Source: a virus
Virus record (IMG/VR): IMGVR_UViG_3300023240_000022
Coordinates: 1 to 64,000 of that record
Length of the DNA: 64,000 nt
Direction: 5' to 3' (one strand)
Shown: positions 17,521 to 25,968 of the stretch, piece by piece
How the letters are laid out: each line of letters opens with the position of its first letter
Numbering within the stretch: position 1 is the first letter of the stretch
Position numbers and translations under genes: made by a program
The notes under the pieces: model-generated
What the model was told of the DNA's origin: nothing
The model's input: only the letters and a program-made list of their open reading frames with translations
Database searches by the model: none

Positions 17521-19565
17521 CCGTAAACGTCTTTCATGCCCTGGGTGTACCAATTAGGCCCACTCATAAGCTGCCCCTTCTTCTCTTTCTTGGAGTAAGC
17601 TCTGGTATTAGCAAATCCTCCATAGGAGGCGTAGACCAATGGGGCTGGTGCCCTATCTAGCGTTCTACAAGCCATATTGGCCATTAGGAGGGCGGAATAC
17701 CTGTCCTTCCTAATTCTGCTCTTCTTGCCAACGCCGATGATGACTTCCGGCGTGTCCCACTTATCTCTACCACTAGGCGTAGCGGTTATCTCAATAATGG
17801 ACAGTTCATCTTTCAAGTCTTCAATGTCTAAGACTACGTCTTCCATGGTATCATAGGTTCTACCTGTAAGTTCGTCGTCTGTTAAGGACAATGCTAGGCT
17901 CGCACCATCATACTTAGGGAAGATAAGCATCTTGTCTTCAAAGTCTTTCTTTAGGCCGTGATTAGCTTCTGCATACCAGTCGTACTTGGCAAACTGGCAC
18001 ATCTCAAGGATATGTAGCCCCTGCTCGTCGTCAGTGTCCTTCTCGTCGTCTTCGTCGATAGTAGGCCAGATGGGCTGCTCACCCGGTTCAAGCTTGTCCT
18101 CGTCGTGCAGAGCCTCCATAATGGCGATACCACCACCTTGGGCGTCCAAGGCGATGTGCTCGGTGTTAAATCGCTTCATCAAGTCCCTGATCTTTCTAGC
18201 ACAGAATGCGTAATAATCGGTTTCTGTAGACCAGCCAGACTTCTTAAACTCTTTGTGTTGAGACCTATTTGTTGTCCAGCAATGCACAATCTTCCTATGG
18301 CTAAGGTTCCTTTCTAAGATTACAATGCTAAAGTTGTCATTCTCAGACGCAGGGTCAACGCCCATAACATAACGCTTTTTAGGGTCGCCCATAAGCATAG
18401 GCTCAAAAGAAATCTCTTTGCCTTCATTTGCATGGTCCTTGATTACGTTTTCTGGAGAGGGTACGCAGGACTCGATAAGGCTTCTCTTGAAGAACCCCTG
18501 TGAGTCTCTAGTAAACACGGCTCCAAATTCCATAGAGTAAATACCCTTGTGGACAGTGGCCTTAGATCTAGCAACTTGGTCAGCATCCATGAAGCCCTTA
18601 GGCAAAAGCTCGTAGGGCACTCTAATAATAGAATATTGAGTCCAATCAAAAGTCTCTGGCACTTCTTCTCCATTAAAAATGTCGCTTAGTCTATTGGGGT
18701 GTCCTTTTGACTTGATTGTTTGTCTCCATTTCTTCCAGTATTCAGCGAAATGATTAAATTCGTAATACGCCGTTCCAGACAGAATGATTTGGTTAGCAAC
18801 AGCCTGCTTGCCTTCGATAATCTGTTCTTCTTCAAGTTCGATACCAAGATCTTTAGCCATAACCTCAGCAGCCAGCCGTCTAACGTTCTCAATAGGACTA
18901 GAGCTAACAGCCGCAAAGCCAGCAACAACGTTTTCAAAAATGTCCCTAGGAATTGAAGCAAATTCGTCAGCAATAATATCATTAGCTCTTTGGCCTCTAA
19001 TCTTTTGGCCATCTCCAAGGGGTAAACAGGTGATAACGCTATCGTTAATCTTCATGACGCAACGGTCAACTTCTCTCTTAGGCCCTGAGCCCTCACTACA
19101 TAGATCTCTAAGGAGCGGCGAATTACGCCAGATCGTCTCCATGTATTCAAACAGAACCTTGGACTGACGGAAAGCCGAACCTACAATCACGATCTTACGA
19201 CCATTTAGCAGTAGTGCTCGGATAATGGCATATAAAGAAAGACCAAAAGACTTACCAAAACCACGACTAGCGATAAGCATGGGAAATTTACGTTTCCATA
19301 GTTCGTCAAGGAACAAACACTGCATGGGCAGCAGTTGGATATTCAGTAGCTCCTTACACATGAACGAGAAATACTCAGGGCGAGACATTAGATAGCTCAG
19401 CCTAAGGTGAAAGTCGTCCCTGTTTGGCTTAATAAAGTCAGTAGGATTAAAGAGTTCGTCGTCGTTGATCTCACCTAGCCCTAGCCAAGCTTCTTCAATC
19501 TTCTTTAGCTGAATCTCTAGTTGTTTCTCTTCGCTTTTCTTTAGTTGTTTTTTCTTTTTAGCCAT
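17517..19565 (-). CDS. terL: Terminase large subunit
   Basis: 682 residues. ASRGFGKSFGLSLYAI carries the ATPase Walker A-like loop, NDIIADEFASI the Walker B Asp-Glu, and YVMGVDPASENDNFSIVILE the start of the RNase H-like nuclease domain with its first Asp; HIALDAQGGG supplies the next acidic motif. It pumps DNA into the prohead and cuts it. A highly charged Lys/Glu N-terminus and a long nuclease domain make it larger than the usual 500-600 residues. Overlaps the ClpP-like gene by 8 bases. Confidence 0.9.
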   Translation of the reverse strand: MAKKKKQLKKSEEKQLEIQLKKIEEAWLGLGEINDDELFNPTDFIKPNRDDFHLRLSYLMSRPEYFSFMCKELLNIQLLPMQCLFLDELWKRKFPMLIASRGFGKSFGLSLYAIIRALLLNGRKIVIVGSAFRQSKVLFEYMETIWRNSPLLRDLCSEGSGPKREVDRCVMKINDSVITCLPLGDGQKIRGQRANDIIADEFASIPRDIFENVVAGFAAVSSSPIENVRRLAAEVMAKDLGIELEEEQIIEGKQAVANQIILSGTAYYEFNHFAEYWKKWRQTIKSKGHPNRLSDIFNGEEVPETFDWTQYSIIRVPYELLPKGFMDADQVARSKATVHKGIYSMEFGAVFTRDSQGFFKRSLIESCVPSPENVIKDHANEGKEISFEPMLMGDPKKRYVMGVDPASENDNFSIVILERNLSHRKIVHCWTTNRSQHKEFKKSGWSTETDYYAFCARKIRDLMKRFNTEHIALDAQGGGIAIMEALHDEDKLEPGEQPIWPTIDEDDEKDTDDEQGLHILEMCQFAKYDWYAEANHGLKKDFEDKMLIFPKYDGASLALSLTDDELTGRTYDTMEDVVLDIEDLKDELSIIEITATPSGRDKWDTPEVIIGVGKKSRIRKDRYSALLMANMACRTLDRAPAPLVYASYGGFANTRAYSKKEKKGQLMSGPNWYTQGMKDVYG

Positions 19566-20211
19566 TGTATTTTAGTGCTGCGATATTAGGGTAGTCTGTT
19601 GATCCTAGGATTTCGTCTGCTAGTCCATAATGAACAGCTTCCTCTGCGTTAAGATACCAGTCGCCCTCTTCCATTTTCTTTTGAACATATGTTGTTGCAT
19701 ACTTATGGGCGATGTCTGACTCGTATCTTTCTGTGAAATAGGGGCCGTACTGCATCTTGGATGCGTAGATCTCTATCATGTTCTTTGTTAGCTTGCCAGC
19801 GAAGCGAAAATATCTCTTATTGTTGGCGTGATTGCCTACAAAGGCCTCTGAGCCGTAGTGGCACATCATATAAGAGTTGGGCATCATAACCCTGAAATCT
19901 GCTGCTTGAGGGATAATACTACTCATAGAGCAGGCATATCCGTAGATCAAAACGGTAATGTAGGATTCTGCGAAAGTCATCGCGTCGTACATCGCCATCC
20001 CCTCTTCCCACTCTCCACCACCACCAGCATTTAGATGAATAAGGATAGGTCCAGGCTTGTGCTCTAGGGCACGCAGGTTTTTGATGAACATGGAACCAAT
20101 CTTGTTCTCAATGTCGTCGTCTTCACTGTTGTTGTAATACCTGTGAACGAAAATCTCCCTATTCTTGTGGTCCACGGAAAAATTATTAAGATCTTCTAGC
20201 AGTTCTCTCAT
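19558..20211 (-). CDS. ClpP-like serine peptidase
   Basis: 217 residues. Fold and catalytic order of the S14 family: HLNAGGGGEWEEGMAMYDAM at the N-terminal side, GYACSMSSII with the likely nucleophile Ser95, MMCHYGSEAF with His118, and EGDWYLNAEEAVHYGLADEI as the C-terminal motif. Such proteins occur in phage head clusters as maturation or scaffold proteases; here a separate protease-scaffold gene also exists, so this one may have another substrate. Its stop and the start of the next upstream gene are directly abutting. Confidence 0.8.
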   Translation of the reverse strand: MRELLEDLNNFSVDHKNREIFVHRYYNNSEDDDIENKIGSMFIKNLRALEHKPGPILIHLNAGGGGEWEEGMAMYDAMTFAESYITVLIYGYACSMSSIIPQAADFRVMMPNSYMMCHYGSEAFVGNHANNKRYFRFAGKLTKNMIEIYASKMQYGPYFTERYESDIAHKYATTYVQKKMEEGDWYLNAEEAVHYGLADEILGSTDYPNIAALKYNG

Positions 20212-20711
20212 TATTTTACTTTTCCTACTGTGTACTTCTCATGCAGCCTCTTGAATAGGCCGCTCAAGAACATAAAGGTGTTGTGCTTGTTTTCACAGAA
20301 CACAACGTGAATGTCATTGTAGATCGCAAGCTCATTGAGAGACTTCATAAGATACTTTCCAGTGATCTTTAGGGTCTTCTTTTTAGCTTCTGGAATCCTG
20401 GTGCCCTCTGGGAATTTGAGAACATCGTCTAGCGTAAATTCGCATACTAGGAACTTATGTTCAAATGGCTCCATTCTCTTGACTTCTGCCATGAAGGCGT
20501 GTTTCTTCTGTCCCAGGTTAATGGCGATCTCTTCAACAGACGCTTTTCTCTCAATGCAGATCTTGTCTTCAAGGCCTTTAATGGTATAGTCGCCTGTGTC
20601 TAGCTTCTCAGTAATCATTCCCTCGCACTGGTCGTAGGGGCCGAAGAACAAACCTTGTTGCTCTCTAGTGTCTTGAATGATTGTGTATTTTGGCTTACTT
20701 GCTTTTGCCAT
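20211..20711 (-). CDS. ERCC4-type nuclease
   Basis: 166 residues. IIQDTREQQGLFF, LDTGDYTIKGLEDKICIERKASVEEI give the GDY...ERK core of the ERCC4/XPF nuclease fold. The ATG at 20711 with GAGAAAG site is chosen; the longer frame would need a TTG. It overlaps the HNH gene upstream. Likely acts on branched or nicked DNA during packaging or recombination. No helix-hairpin-helix domain follows, so a partner may supply DNA binding. Confidence 0.75.
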   Translation of the reverse strand: MAKASKPKYTIIQDTREQQGLFFGPYDQCEGMITEKLDTGDYTIKGLEDKICIERKASVEEIAINLGQKKHAFMAEVKRMEPFEHKFLVCEFTLDDVLKFPEGTRIPEAKKKTLKITGKYLMKSLNELAIYNDIHVVFCENKHNTFMFLSGLFKRLHEKYTVGKVK

Positions 20712-20973
20712 TGTTCTTTCTCGCAATTGCTAGGAAGACTCGCTGATAATGAGTCTCTTTTTTTGAAATTGAGTCATGACACTTCCTACAGAGAGTAAGG
20801 CCATTTCCAGGGTCGAACCTCATGGATGAGGCTCTTGCCCACGTTATGATATGGTGAGCCTTCAAAGCTTTCTTCGAGTTACAGCCGGGCATTTGGCATA
20901 CCCAGCCGTCTCTCTTCTTGACTGCCATCCTCCAAGCTTTGTATTGAGGATCGTCCCAGTCTCTTTTAGTCAT
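20695..20973 (-). CDS. HNH endonuclease
   Basis: 92 residues: RDGWVCQMPGCNSKK, ALKAHHIITWARAS, DPGNGLTLCRKCHDSISKKE give the two Cys pairs and HH/N/H residues of the small HNH family. These genes commonly sit next to phage terminase genes and assist DNA packaging cleavage. It is embedded in a chain of overlapping genes leading to terL. Confidence 0.85.
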   Translation of the reverse strand: MTKRDWDDPQYKAWRMAVKKRDGWVCQMPGCNSKKALKAHHIITWARASSMRFDPGNGLTLCRKCHDSISKKETHYQRVFLAIARKNNGKSK

Positions 20974-21262
20974 TTGCTTCCTCTAGGTTTTTGATGGAAA
21001 CTATGTTCTTTACGTCTCGAACAATGGGCTCTGGAACATCTTGGTCTCTAAGTAGTGAAATTAGATTTTTCATAGACAAGAAACAGGCGTCGTCAGGGCT
21101 CTTGGCGGTCATACTAAACTGACACACGTAAATTTTCTTCTTGTCTTTGTCGATTGAAGGAATGGGCTTGTATTCACGAAGCATGTAGGGCTTTAGTGCC
21201 TGATACACTTTCGTGAAATTCATGGTCACGTTATACTTTTTCATTTGCTTGGTCGATGTCAT
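20966..21262 (-). CDS. Small unknown protein of the packaging operon
   Basis: 98 residues; ATG at 21262 is preceded by AAGGAG inside the dehydratase gene. Mixed alpha/beta, basic; VCQFSMTAKSPDDACFLSMKNLISLLRDQDVPEPIV is the most ordered part. No family recognised. Overlaps both neighbours (31 and 8 bases), so probably translated by coupling. Confidence 0.65.
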   Translation of the reverse strand: MTSTKQMKKYNVTMNFTKVYQALKPYMLREYKPIPSIDKDKKKIYVCQFSMTAKSPDDACFLSMKNLISLLRDQDVPEPIVRDVKNIVSIKNLEEAND

Positions 21263-22589
21263 AATTAACCATCTCCTTGACTAAGTCGTCGAAGCTGTAT
21301 TCTCTTTTCCAGTTTAGTTTTTCCCTTGCCTTTGAACATTTACCTAATAGAAAGTCAACTTCGGCGGGTCTATAAAATACTGGGTCAATAACCACGTAGT
21401 TATTCCAGTCTGGGATATTGATGCAGCCAAAGGCCACATCTAGGAAGTCCCCAACGGACCTCGTCTCTTCTGTACAGATGACATAGTCATCAGGGTCGTC
21501 TTGTTGTAGCATCAGGTGCATGGCCTTAACATAGTCCTTGGCGTGGCCCCAATCTCTCTTTGCTTCTAAGTTGCCCAACCTCAGCTTGGAGATTCGTCTG
21601 CAATTAGGTGCAATAATATGGTCTTCTGAGAATGTAAGTTCAACTTCGTCTGCGTCTTGGCCTTCAAACCATCTATCAAACTCTGCAACCCACTTCGTAA
21701 TCTTCTTTGTAACGAAGTTCTCGCCCCTTCTAGGGCCTTCGTGGTTGAATAGGATGCCAGCACTCGCATGAATGCCGTAGGCCTCTCTATAGAGCCTCAC
21801 AGACATGTGGGCGGCACACTTGGCGATAGCGTAAGGGCTTTGTGGCAAGTGCTTCGTGTTTTCGTCTTGGTACTTCTTAGACATCCTGGTTCCGCCGTAA
21901 GGTTGTCCATTGGAGTGTATTCCGTCGTATGCTTCTGTTTCGTAGTCATAATTCGCCCCAAACATCTCACTACTAGACGCTTGATAGAACTTGACGTGTG
22001 TCATCTTCAAGTCAACAAGGCACTGGAGGATGTTCATACAGCCTTTGCCAGTAATATCCCATGTGACTCCTGGTTGCTTAAACGATTCCCCCACATGGGA
22101 CTGGGCGGCAAGGTTATAGACTTCATCTACATTTCCGATATTGCTAAAAATGCGAACCAAGCTGGCATAGTCCGTCAAGTCTCCGCTCACCATCGAGAAG
22201 TTGGCCTCATCCGAGAGGTGTTTCACTCGCCACTCGTTATTAGTCGAGCTTCGCCTTTTTACTCCGACTACTTTGTACCCCTTCTCTAGTAGTAGATCCG
22301 CAAGATGTGAACCGTCCATACCAGTAACGCCGAAAATCAAAGCTACCTTCTTTCTCGATTCTAACAGAGGGAAGTGCTCTTCTAAAACACTGATAGAGTC
22401 TAAAGATTCGTAGGATGAATTGTCTGTAGTGGTCAGTGTTACTTCTGGACCCCAAACAATGTTCTCTACATCCTTGTCTGACTTCTCTACTCTATCAAGT
22501 TCTTTCTTGAAGGCTTGAACTCCCTCTTTGGTTGGCAGAATCTTGTGTTCCAGGTTGCCTAGTGTCCAAAGTCTAATTTTGTTTGTCAT
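21231..22589 (-). CDS. gmd: GDP-mannose 4,6-dehydratase with portal-derived N-terminus
   Basis: 452 residues. From about residue 80 it is a full-length dehydratase of the extended short-chain family: VALIFGVTGMDGSHLADLLL (NAD(P)-binding), FYQASSSEMFG, SPYAIAKCAAHMSVRLYREA (YxxxK) and SAGILFNHEGPRRGENFVTK. It would convert GDP-mannose to GDP-4-keto-6-deoxymannose. Residues 4-50 (KIRLWTLGNLEHKILPTKEG, then VWGPEV) match the portal protein of this phage at 16.1-15.96 kb. The ATG at 22589 is the only in-frame ATG before the dehydratase core; no in-frame GTG was found in between, and a TTG there lies inside the first core strand. The fused segment therefore appears to be translated. Confidence 0.9.
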   Translation of the reverse strand: MTNKIRLWTLGNLEHKILPTKEGVQAFKKELDRVEKSDKDVENIVWGPEVTLTTTDNSSYESLDSISVLEEHFPLLESRKKVALIFGVTGMDGSHLADLLLEKGYKVVGVKRRSSTNNEWRVKHLSDEANFSMVSGDLTDYASLVRIFSNIGNVDEVYNLAAQSHVGESFKQPGVTWDITGKGCMNILQCLVDLKMTHVKFYQASSSEMFGANYDYETEAYDGIHSNGQPYGGTRMSKKYQDENTKHLPQSPYAIAKCAAHMSVRLYREAYGIHASAGILFNHEGPRRGENFVTKKITKWVAEFDRWFEGQDADEVELTFSEDHIIAPNCRRISKLRLGNLEAKRDWGHAKDYVKAMHLMLQQDDPDDYVICTEETRSVGDFLDVAFGCINIPDWNNYVVIDPVFYRPAEVDFLLGKCSKAREKLNWKREYSFDDLVKEMVNYDIDQANEKV

Positions 22590-22707
22590 AAATTCCTCTA
22601 ATCTTGTCCAAAATGTTGTTCTTGTCGTGTTTCAGGTTGGCACAAAGCGTACCAGCGATTATTTGAGGCTCTGTTGTATAAACGTCGCCTTTTACTCCGT
22701 AGTAAAT
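22573..22707 (-). other. Coding-like open frame without start codon
   Basis: The frame reads YYGVKGDVYTTEPQIIAG and continues to KIRGIYDKQN, ending over the dehydratase start as other operon genes do. There is no ATG or GTG. It lies in the -1 frame relative to the 22707-22904 gene and may be its C-terminus after a frameshift near 22715. Confidence 0.3.
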
Positions 22708-22904
22708 TAAGTAGCTTGCTTGACAGTTGCTTGGCCATTGACCACTCTAACTACACAGAAGTCAAAATACTCCTTAGTAGTGCCCGCCACACACTTGCCC
22801 ACAACTTCTTCGCCGCCTAGCTCAATTGTGATGTCATATCTAAACCATTTGCCAGTATATGTGCCGTCTGGAACCTCAACTGGGAATGTTACTAGGTCTC
22901 CCAT
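22707..22904 (-). CDS. Small unknown protein
   Basis: 65 residues, beta-rich, starts MGDLVTFPVEVPDGTYTG. No family recognised. Its ATG overlaps the stop region of the putative small terminase gene. May be truncated by a frame change, since the next frame continues as coding-like sequence. Confidence 0.55.
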   Translation of the reverse strand: MGDLVTFPVEVPDGTYTGKWFRYDITIELGGEEVVGKCVAGTTKEYFDFCVVRVVNGQATVKQAT

Positions 22905-23719
22905 TATTTATCTCCTTCGTTCTTGTCTTCAAAGACTGATTCATGGTTTAAAAATGGCTGATCTACCATACCATCCTCATATTTGTGGTATTTGGAAAGT
23001 CTAGCCTTCTCTCCCTCCATGGCTAGCCTCATTTTCTCCATTTCTACACCAAAAGCCTTCAACTTGTCAGGGTTTTGCAGTAGGTGGGCAACCCACGAGC
23101 CGAATGACTCTCTTGAGTCCTCTAATCTTTTGATTCTTTGCTCTCTAGTGCCCTTCATTTCTTTCAGCATGGAAGACTTTTTTGTTTGGAGGTCTCTGTA
23201 GTCCTTATTTAGTGCCTCTTGTGAAGCCCTGAGTGCCCCAATCTGTCTTTCCATGTTTAGAATACGCTCAAAGTCCCTAGTTTCATCACTTAGGTTGTAT
23301 TCGTTCTCTACTTCTAGCTCGACTCTGTTAATCGCCCTAATGTTATCCTTATTGGACTTCAAACATCTGTTCATCAGAAGCTCAATCTTGATGACGTCTA
23401 CGATCTGAATTTCCTCAGTAGGCAAAACGTCGTTATTGAACTGGGCTACAATCCTAGACCAGTGATACCCGAACAGTTCTAGCTCTTCGTCGTCAAATTG
23501 AGCCTTCAATTCGTAATAGTAAGGCCTATCCCTAAGCTGATACTCCGCTTGCTCGTGTGCAGTGACGCCTACATTGTATTTCTTCTTGATGTAGTCTTCA
23601 ACACTGGCCGGATTCCTGTTAAGGCTGGCCCCAATCTCTTCTGGCGTCAAAACTTCTAAGTTCTCTTGGATGAACTCATCTTCTTTATTACTAATACGCC
23701 CTTTCTTTAGTCCGCTCAT
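22904..23719 (-). CDS. Putative terminase small subunit
   Basis: 271 residues. An N-terminal helix-turn-helix (NKEDEFIQENLEVLTPEEIGASLNRNP...VEDYI) is followed by a helical middle with a coiled coil (RQIGALRASQEALNKDYRDLQTKK) and a charged tail. DNA-binding head plus oligomerising helices fits small terminase subunits, which recognise the packaging site; the location upstream of the packaging genes agrees. It is longer than most TerS proteins, so a different DNA-binding structural role is possible. Confidence 0.55.
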   Translation of the reverse strand: MSGLKKGRISNKEDEFIQENLEVLTPEEIGASLNRNPASVEDYIKKKYNVGVTAHEQAEYQLRDRPYYYELKAQFDDEELELFGYHWSRIVAQFNNDVLPTEEIQIVDVIKIELLMNRCLKSNKDNIRAINRVELEVENEYNLSDETRDFERILNMERQIGALRASQEALNKDYRDLQTKKSSMLKEMKGTREQRIKRLEDSRESFGSWVAHLLQNPDKLKAFGVEMEKMRLAMEGEKARLSKYHKYEDGMVDQPFLNHESVFEDKNEGDK

Positions 23720-24042
23720 GTTATAACACCACCAATAATACTAGGGCGATAATTTCGGACTGTGATGTAAGGCTCATTAAAAGAAAAGGATATGTATTTA
23801 ACATCTTGTTCCTCTGGAGGGGTTGTATTACCCGATCTACTCCATTGAGGTGGTGGATCGAGTGTAAGTTCTGTTAGCTGTTGTATGTATTGTTCCTTGA
23901 GTCTTTCATCTAGCTTGTCCTTTAGGTCTAGTATCTTTATCATGTTTGCTAGAGGTGATTCCCCTATTGGGTTTAGGTCTTCTATTCTAAGCGTCCAGTG
24001 GGTCGTAACCTGCTTCAATTGCAATATCTCTGATGATGTCAT
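23716..24042 (-). CDS. Small unknown protein
   Basis: Up to 108 residues. The convincing part runs from TLRIEDLNPIGESPLANMIKILDLKDKLDERL to the end; the annotated ATG at 24042 overlaps the sigma-like gene by 56 bases, so the start may be later (an in-frame ATG lies at 23943). Overlaps the next gene by 4 bases. No family recognised. Confidence 0.5.
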   Translation of the reverse strand: MTSSEILQLKQVTTHWTLRIEDLNPIGESPLANMIKILDLKDKLDERLKEQYIQQLTELTLDPPPQWSRSGNTTPPEEQDVKYISFSFNEPYITVRNYRPSIIGGVIT

Positions 24043-24496
24043 TGATTTGCTCTCTTGATTTTTTGTCTATGTGTACGCCGTTTAACAGTTTCAGGTAGTT
24101 TTCCCTGTGTTCGTATGGGATCTGATCGTCTACAATATTAAATAGCTCGTAAATGTCAAGATCATCTAGCATGAACGTCTCATAGTAGTGAGTTGATTCT
24201 TCATTAGAGAGTTGGCCCGGCATTGCCACTCGCTTTTTGTCGTCCTTGGAGTTTTTAAGGAAATGGTTGTTTCTAATGACGTTAATCAGTCTCCCAGGCA
24301 ATATAAAGGACAAGAAGTTCTCAAGAGGGCGACTTTCATCATACTTATCCATGGCTTCCATGCAGATAATATAAGCTTCTTGCTTCATGTCGTCTGGACC
24401 ATAGCCGTAGAACGTATACTTAGGGGCGACTCTGTTACAGACCTTCATCGTAGTAGCTACGATATCTGCCTCTGTCATTCCTTTGATTTCTCTCAT
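23987..24496 (-). CDS. Sigma-factor-like protein
   Basis: 169 residues. GPDDMKQEAYIICMEAMDKYDESRPLENFLSFILPGRLINVIRNN resembles sigma70 region 2 (core binding and -10 recognition); a short C-terminal helical part (KSREQINDIIRDIAIEAGYD) could be region 4-like. The ATG at 24496 overlaps the upstream stop (TAATG). Encoded early in the head-gene transcript, it could direct host RNA polymerase to the late extended -10 promoters. Length is short for a full sigma factor. Confidence 0.55.
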   Translation of the reverse strand: MREIKGMTEADIVATTMKVCNRVAPKYTFYGYGPDDMKQEAYIICMEAMDKYDESRPLENFLSFILPGRLINVIRNNHFLKNSKDDKKRVAMPGQLSNEESTHYYETFMLDDLDIYELFNIVDDQIPYEHRENYLKLLNGVHIDKKSREQINDIIRDIAIEAGYDPLDA

Positions 24497-25170
24497 TATA
24501 GTGATCTCCATTCGCCGTCAATGTATACCTGAATCTCTCTTATGTTCTCGTTAAAGAACATCATCCCATTTGCTGGATCTGTGGGTACAGGAGAAGGGGC
24601 CAATGTGATACGTTTGAGTGAGACGTTGCCCAATACCTCTCCCACCTCGGTATTATCAAGAGCCTCAATATCGCCCTCTCGCCTTCCAAGTAAGCAGTTC
24701 TCTGGAATGGGCGTCGTCTGTACTCCCTCAGCATTCGTACTGGCTACGCTATGGGGCAGGAAGAGCAATTCATTGATATTAGAAGGGGCAGATGTCCCTA
24801 TTACAAGAAATGTATCACGAGTTTCCTCGAAATCTGATATTTGTGCAGAGGGTAACAGGTTTTCCGCTGTCTTTCCTCTTGATATCGGTAGTAATCTATT
24901 GATAAAGTGGGCTTTTCCTTCTTTTTCTAGTTTGCCCACCCCTCTTTCTACCGAAACAATTTCCGTTTCCGTGTGTCTTTCAACTGTATAGAACAAATAT
25001 GACTCAACTTCATGAGTTTCCGCGATAGTATTCGCATCATCAGTGTTGAGTCTCTTGAATTTTGTTTCTTCTAGGAGTGCTTCGGGGCCAAGTAACTGGA
25101 TGCGTGTGCTATCCCGCTCCTGAACTCCCTTTTCCAGAATCCCTATCGTCGTTTGATGGTTCTTTATCAT
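24496..25170 (-). CDS. Putative structural protein
   Basis: 224 residues, mixed, with C-terminal PTDPANGMMFFNENIREIQVYIDGEWRSL, an ending often seen in phage structural proteins exposed on particles. No family recognised. Overlaps the start of the sigma-like gene by one base and the 56-residue gene upstream by 62 bases. Confidence 0.5.
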   Translation of the reverse strand: MIKNHQTTIGILEKGVQERDSTRIQLLGPEALLEETKFKRLNTDDANTIAETHEVESYLFYTVERHTETEIVSVERGVGKLEKEGKAHFINRLLPISRGKTAENLLPSAQISDFEETRDTFLVIGTSAPSNINELLFLPHSVASTNAEGVQTTPIPENCLLGRREGDIEALDNTEVGEVLGNVSLKRITLAPSPVPTDPANGMMFFNENIREIQVYIDGEWRSL

Positions 25171-25279
25171 GCAAAAGCTCGCTTAATGGCCTGTCTGGTG
25201 TGTTAATTTCCTTGGCTACTGCTACCTGTAGCTCTTCGCTTGCCTTTGTGTGTAGTCTGCATTCTACTTGCTCTTTCAT
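25109..25279 (-). CDS. Small protein at the head of the late operon
   Basis: 56 residues, begins MKEQVECRLHTKASEELQVA, hydrophilic, ending in a Ser/Gly/Asp-rich tail. ATG at 25279 has AAGGA six bases upstream. First gene behind the promoter at 25316. Unknown function. Confidence 0.55.
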   Translation of the reverse strand: MKEQVECRLHTKASEELQVAVAKEINTPDRPLSELLHDKEPSNDDRDSGKGSSGAG

Positions 25280-25315
25280 CGTAATTCCTTATGAGTTAAG
25301 TTGTTAGGGTAATAG

Positions 25316-25324
25316 ATTATACAC
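25316..25324 (-). promoter_or_regulatory. Extended -10 promoter of the late operon
   Basis: GTGTATAAT on the minus strand 37 bases before the first gene of the head cluster; no good -35. Confidence 0.6.
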
Positions 25325-25648
25325 TAAAGTGTGCGGTATAGTGTTATTATAGCTAGTCTAGGGCACTTTAACAACCAGAAAATATACATTTTAGCTCTAC
25401 CTATACCTATATGACTTACATGTGTCTAAATTTGGTTCTTAGAGAGTCTAATGAGGGCGATTTTGTGGCGAATGGGGTCTTACCTGTGTGGATTGGGAAA
25501 GACCGTGAGATATTTTTGCGGAGCGGAGTCTAAACCACCCCGGCCCCAAATGGGGGGTAAGTACCTACTTTGGGGGGAAGATAAAACCCCACCGGGGGGT
25601 ATAACTAATGTTAAAATTCACACCACAAACCCACCTGAGCAAATACCA

Positions 25649-25665
25649 TGCCAAAACGTTTGGCA
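25649..25665. promoter_or_regulatory. Palindromic operator candidate
   Basis: TGCCAAAACGTTTGGCA, 7-bp perfect arms around ACG, overlapping the -24 element of the sigma54-type site. Confidence 0.45.
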
Positions 25666-25676
25666 CGATAGTTGCA
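25661..25676 (+). promoter_or_regulatory. Sigma54-type promoter match
   Basis: TGGCACGATAGTTGCA fits the -24/-12 consensus TGGCACR-N4-TTGCW at every specified base. The nearest plus gene starts about 290 bases downstream, leaving a long leader. Confidence 0.45.
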
Positions 25677-25968
25677 CTACAGCGACAATGGTGAGAATTG
25701 CGACATTGGAAAATTTGCTCTTGACTCTCTCGACCTTGACCTCCTCTCGACCTCCCAGAACCCGTCAAAATTGATCCGGTTTTGGACGTTCTGAAAAGCT
25801 TTCTTCAAATTATTTGACCCTGCAAAACACGGGGAAAAACGCGACTTGAGCTGAAATTCAATTGGCAAAATGGTCAAGAGGTCTTGCGACGGTTCGGCGA
25901 CTATGGTCTAACTACATCTCGCCGGGAACAACTCCCAGCACGCCACCTCTCTCTAAGAGCACAAGACG

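Larger units (their letters stand above)
25325..25968. other. Long divergent intergenic region
   Basis: About 640 bases with no convincing gene separate the two transcription directions. It changes from AT-rich to GC-rich near 25.4 kb. It holds G-runs around 25.53-25.60 kb, a 17-bp palindrome and a sigma54-type promoter match. It could be a control or replication region. Confidence 0.5.
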
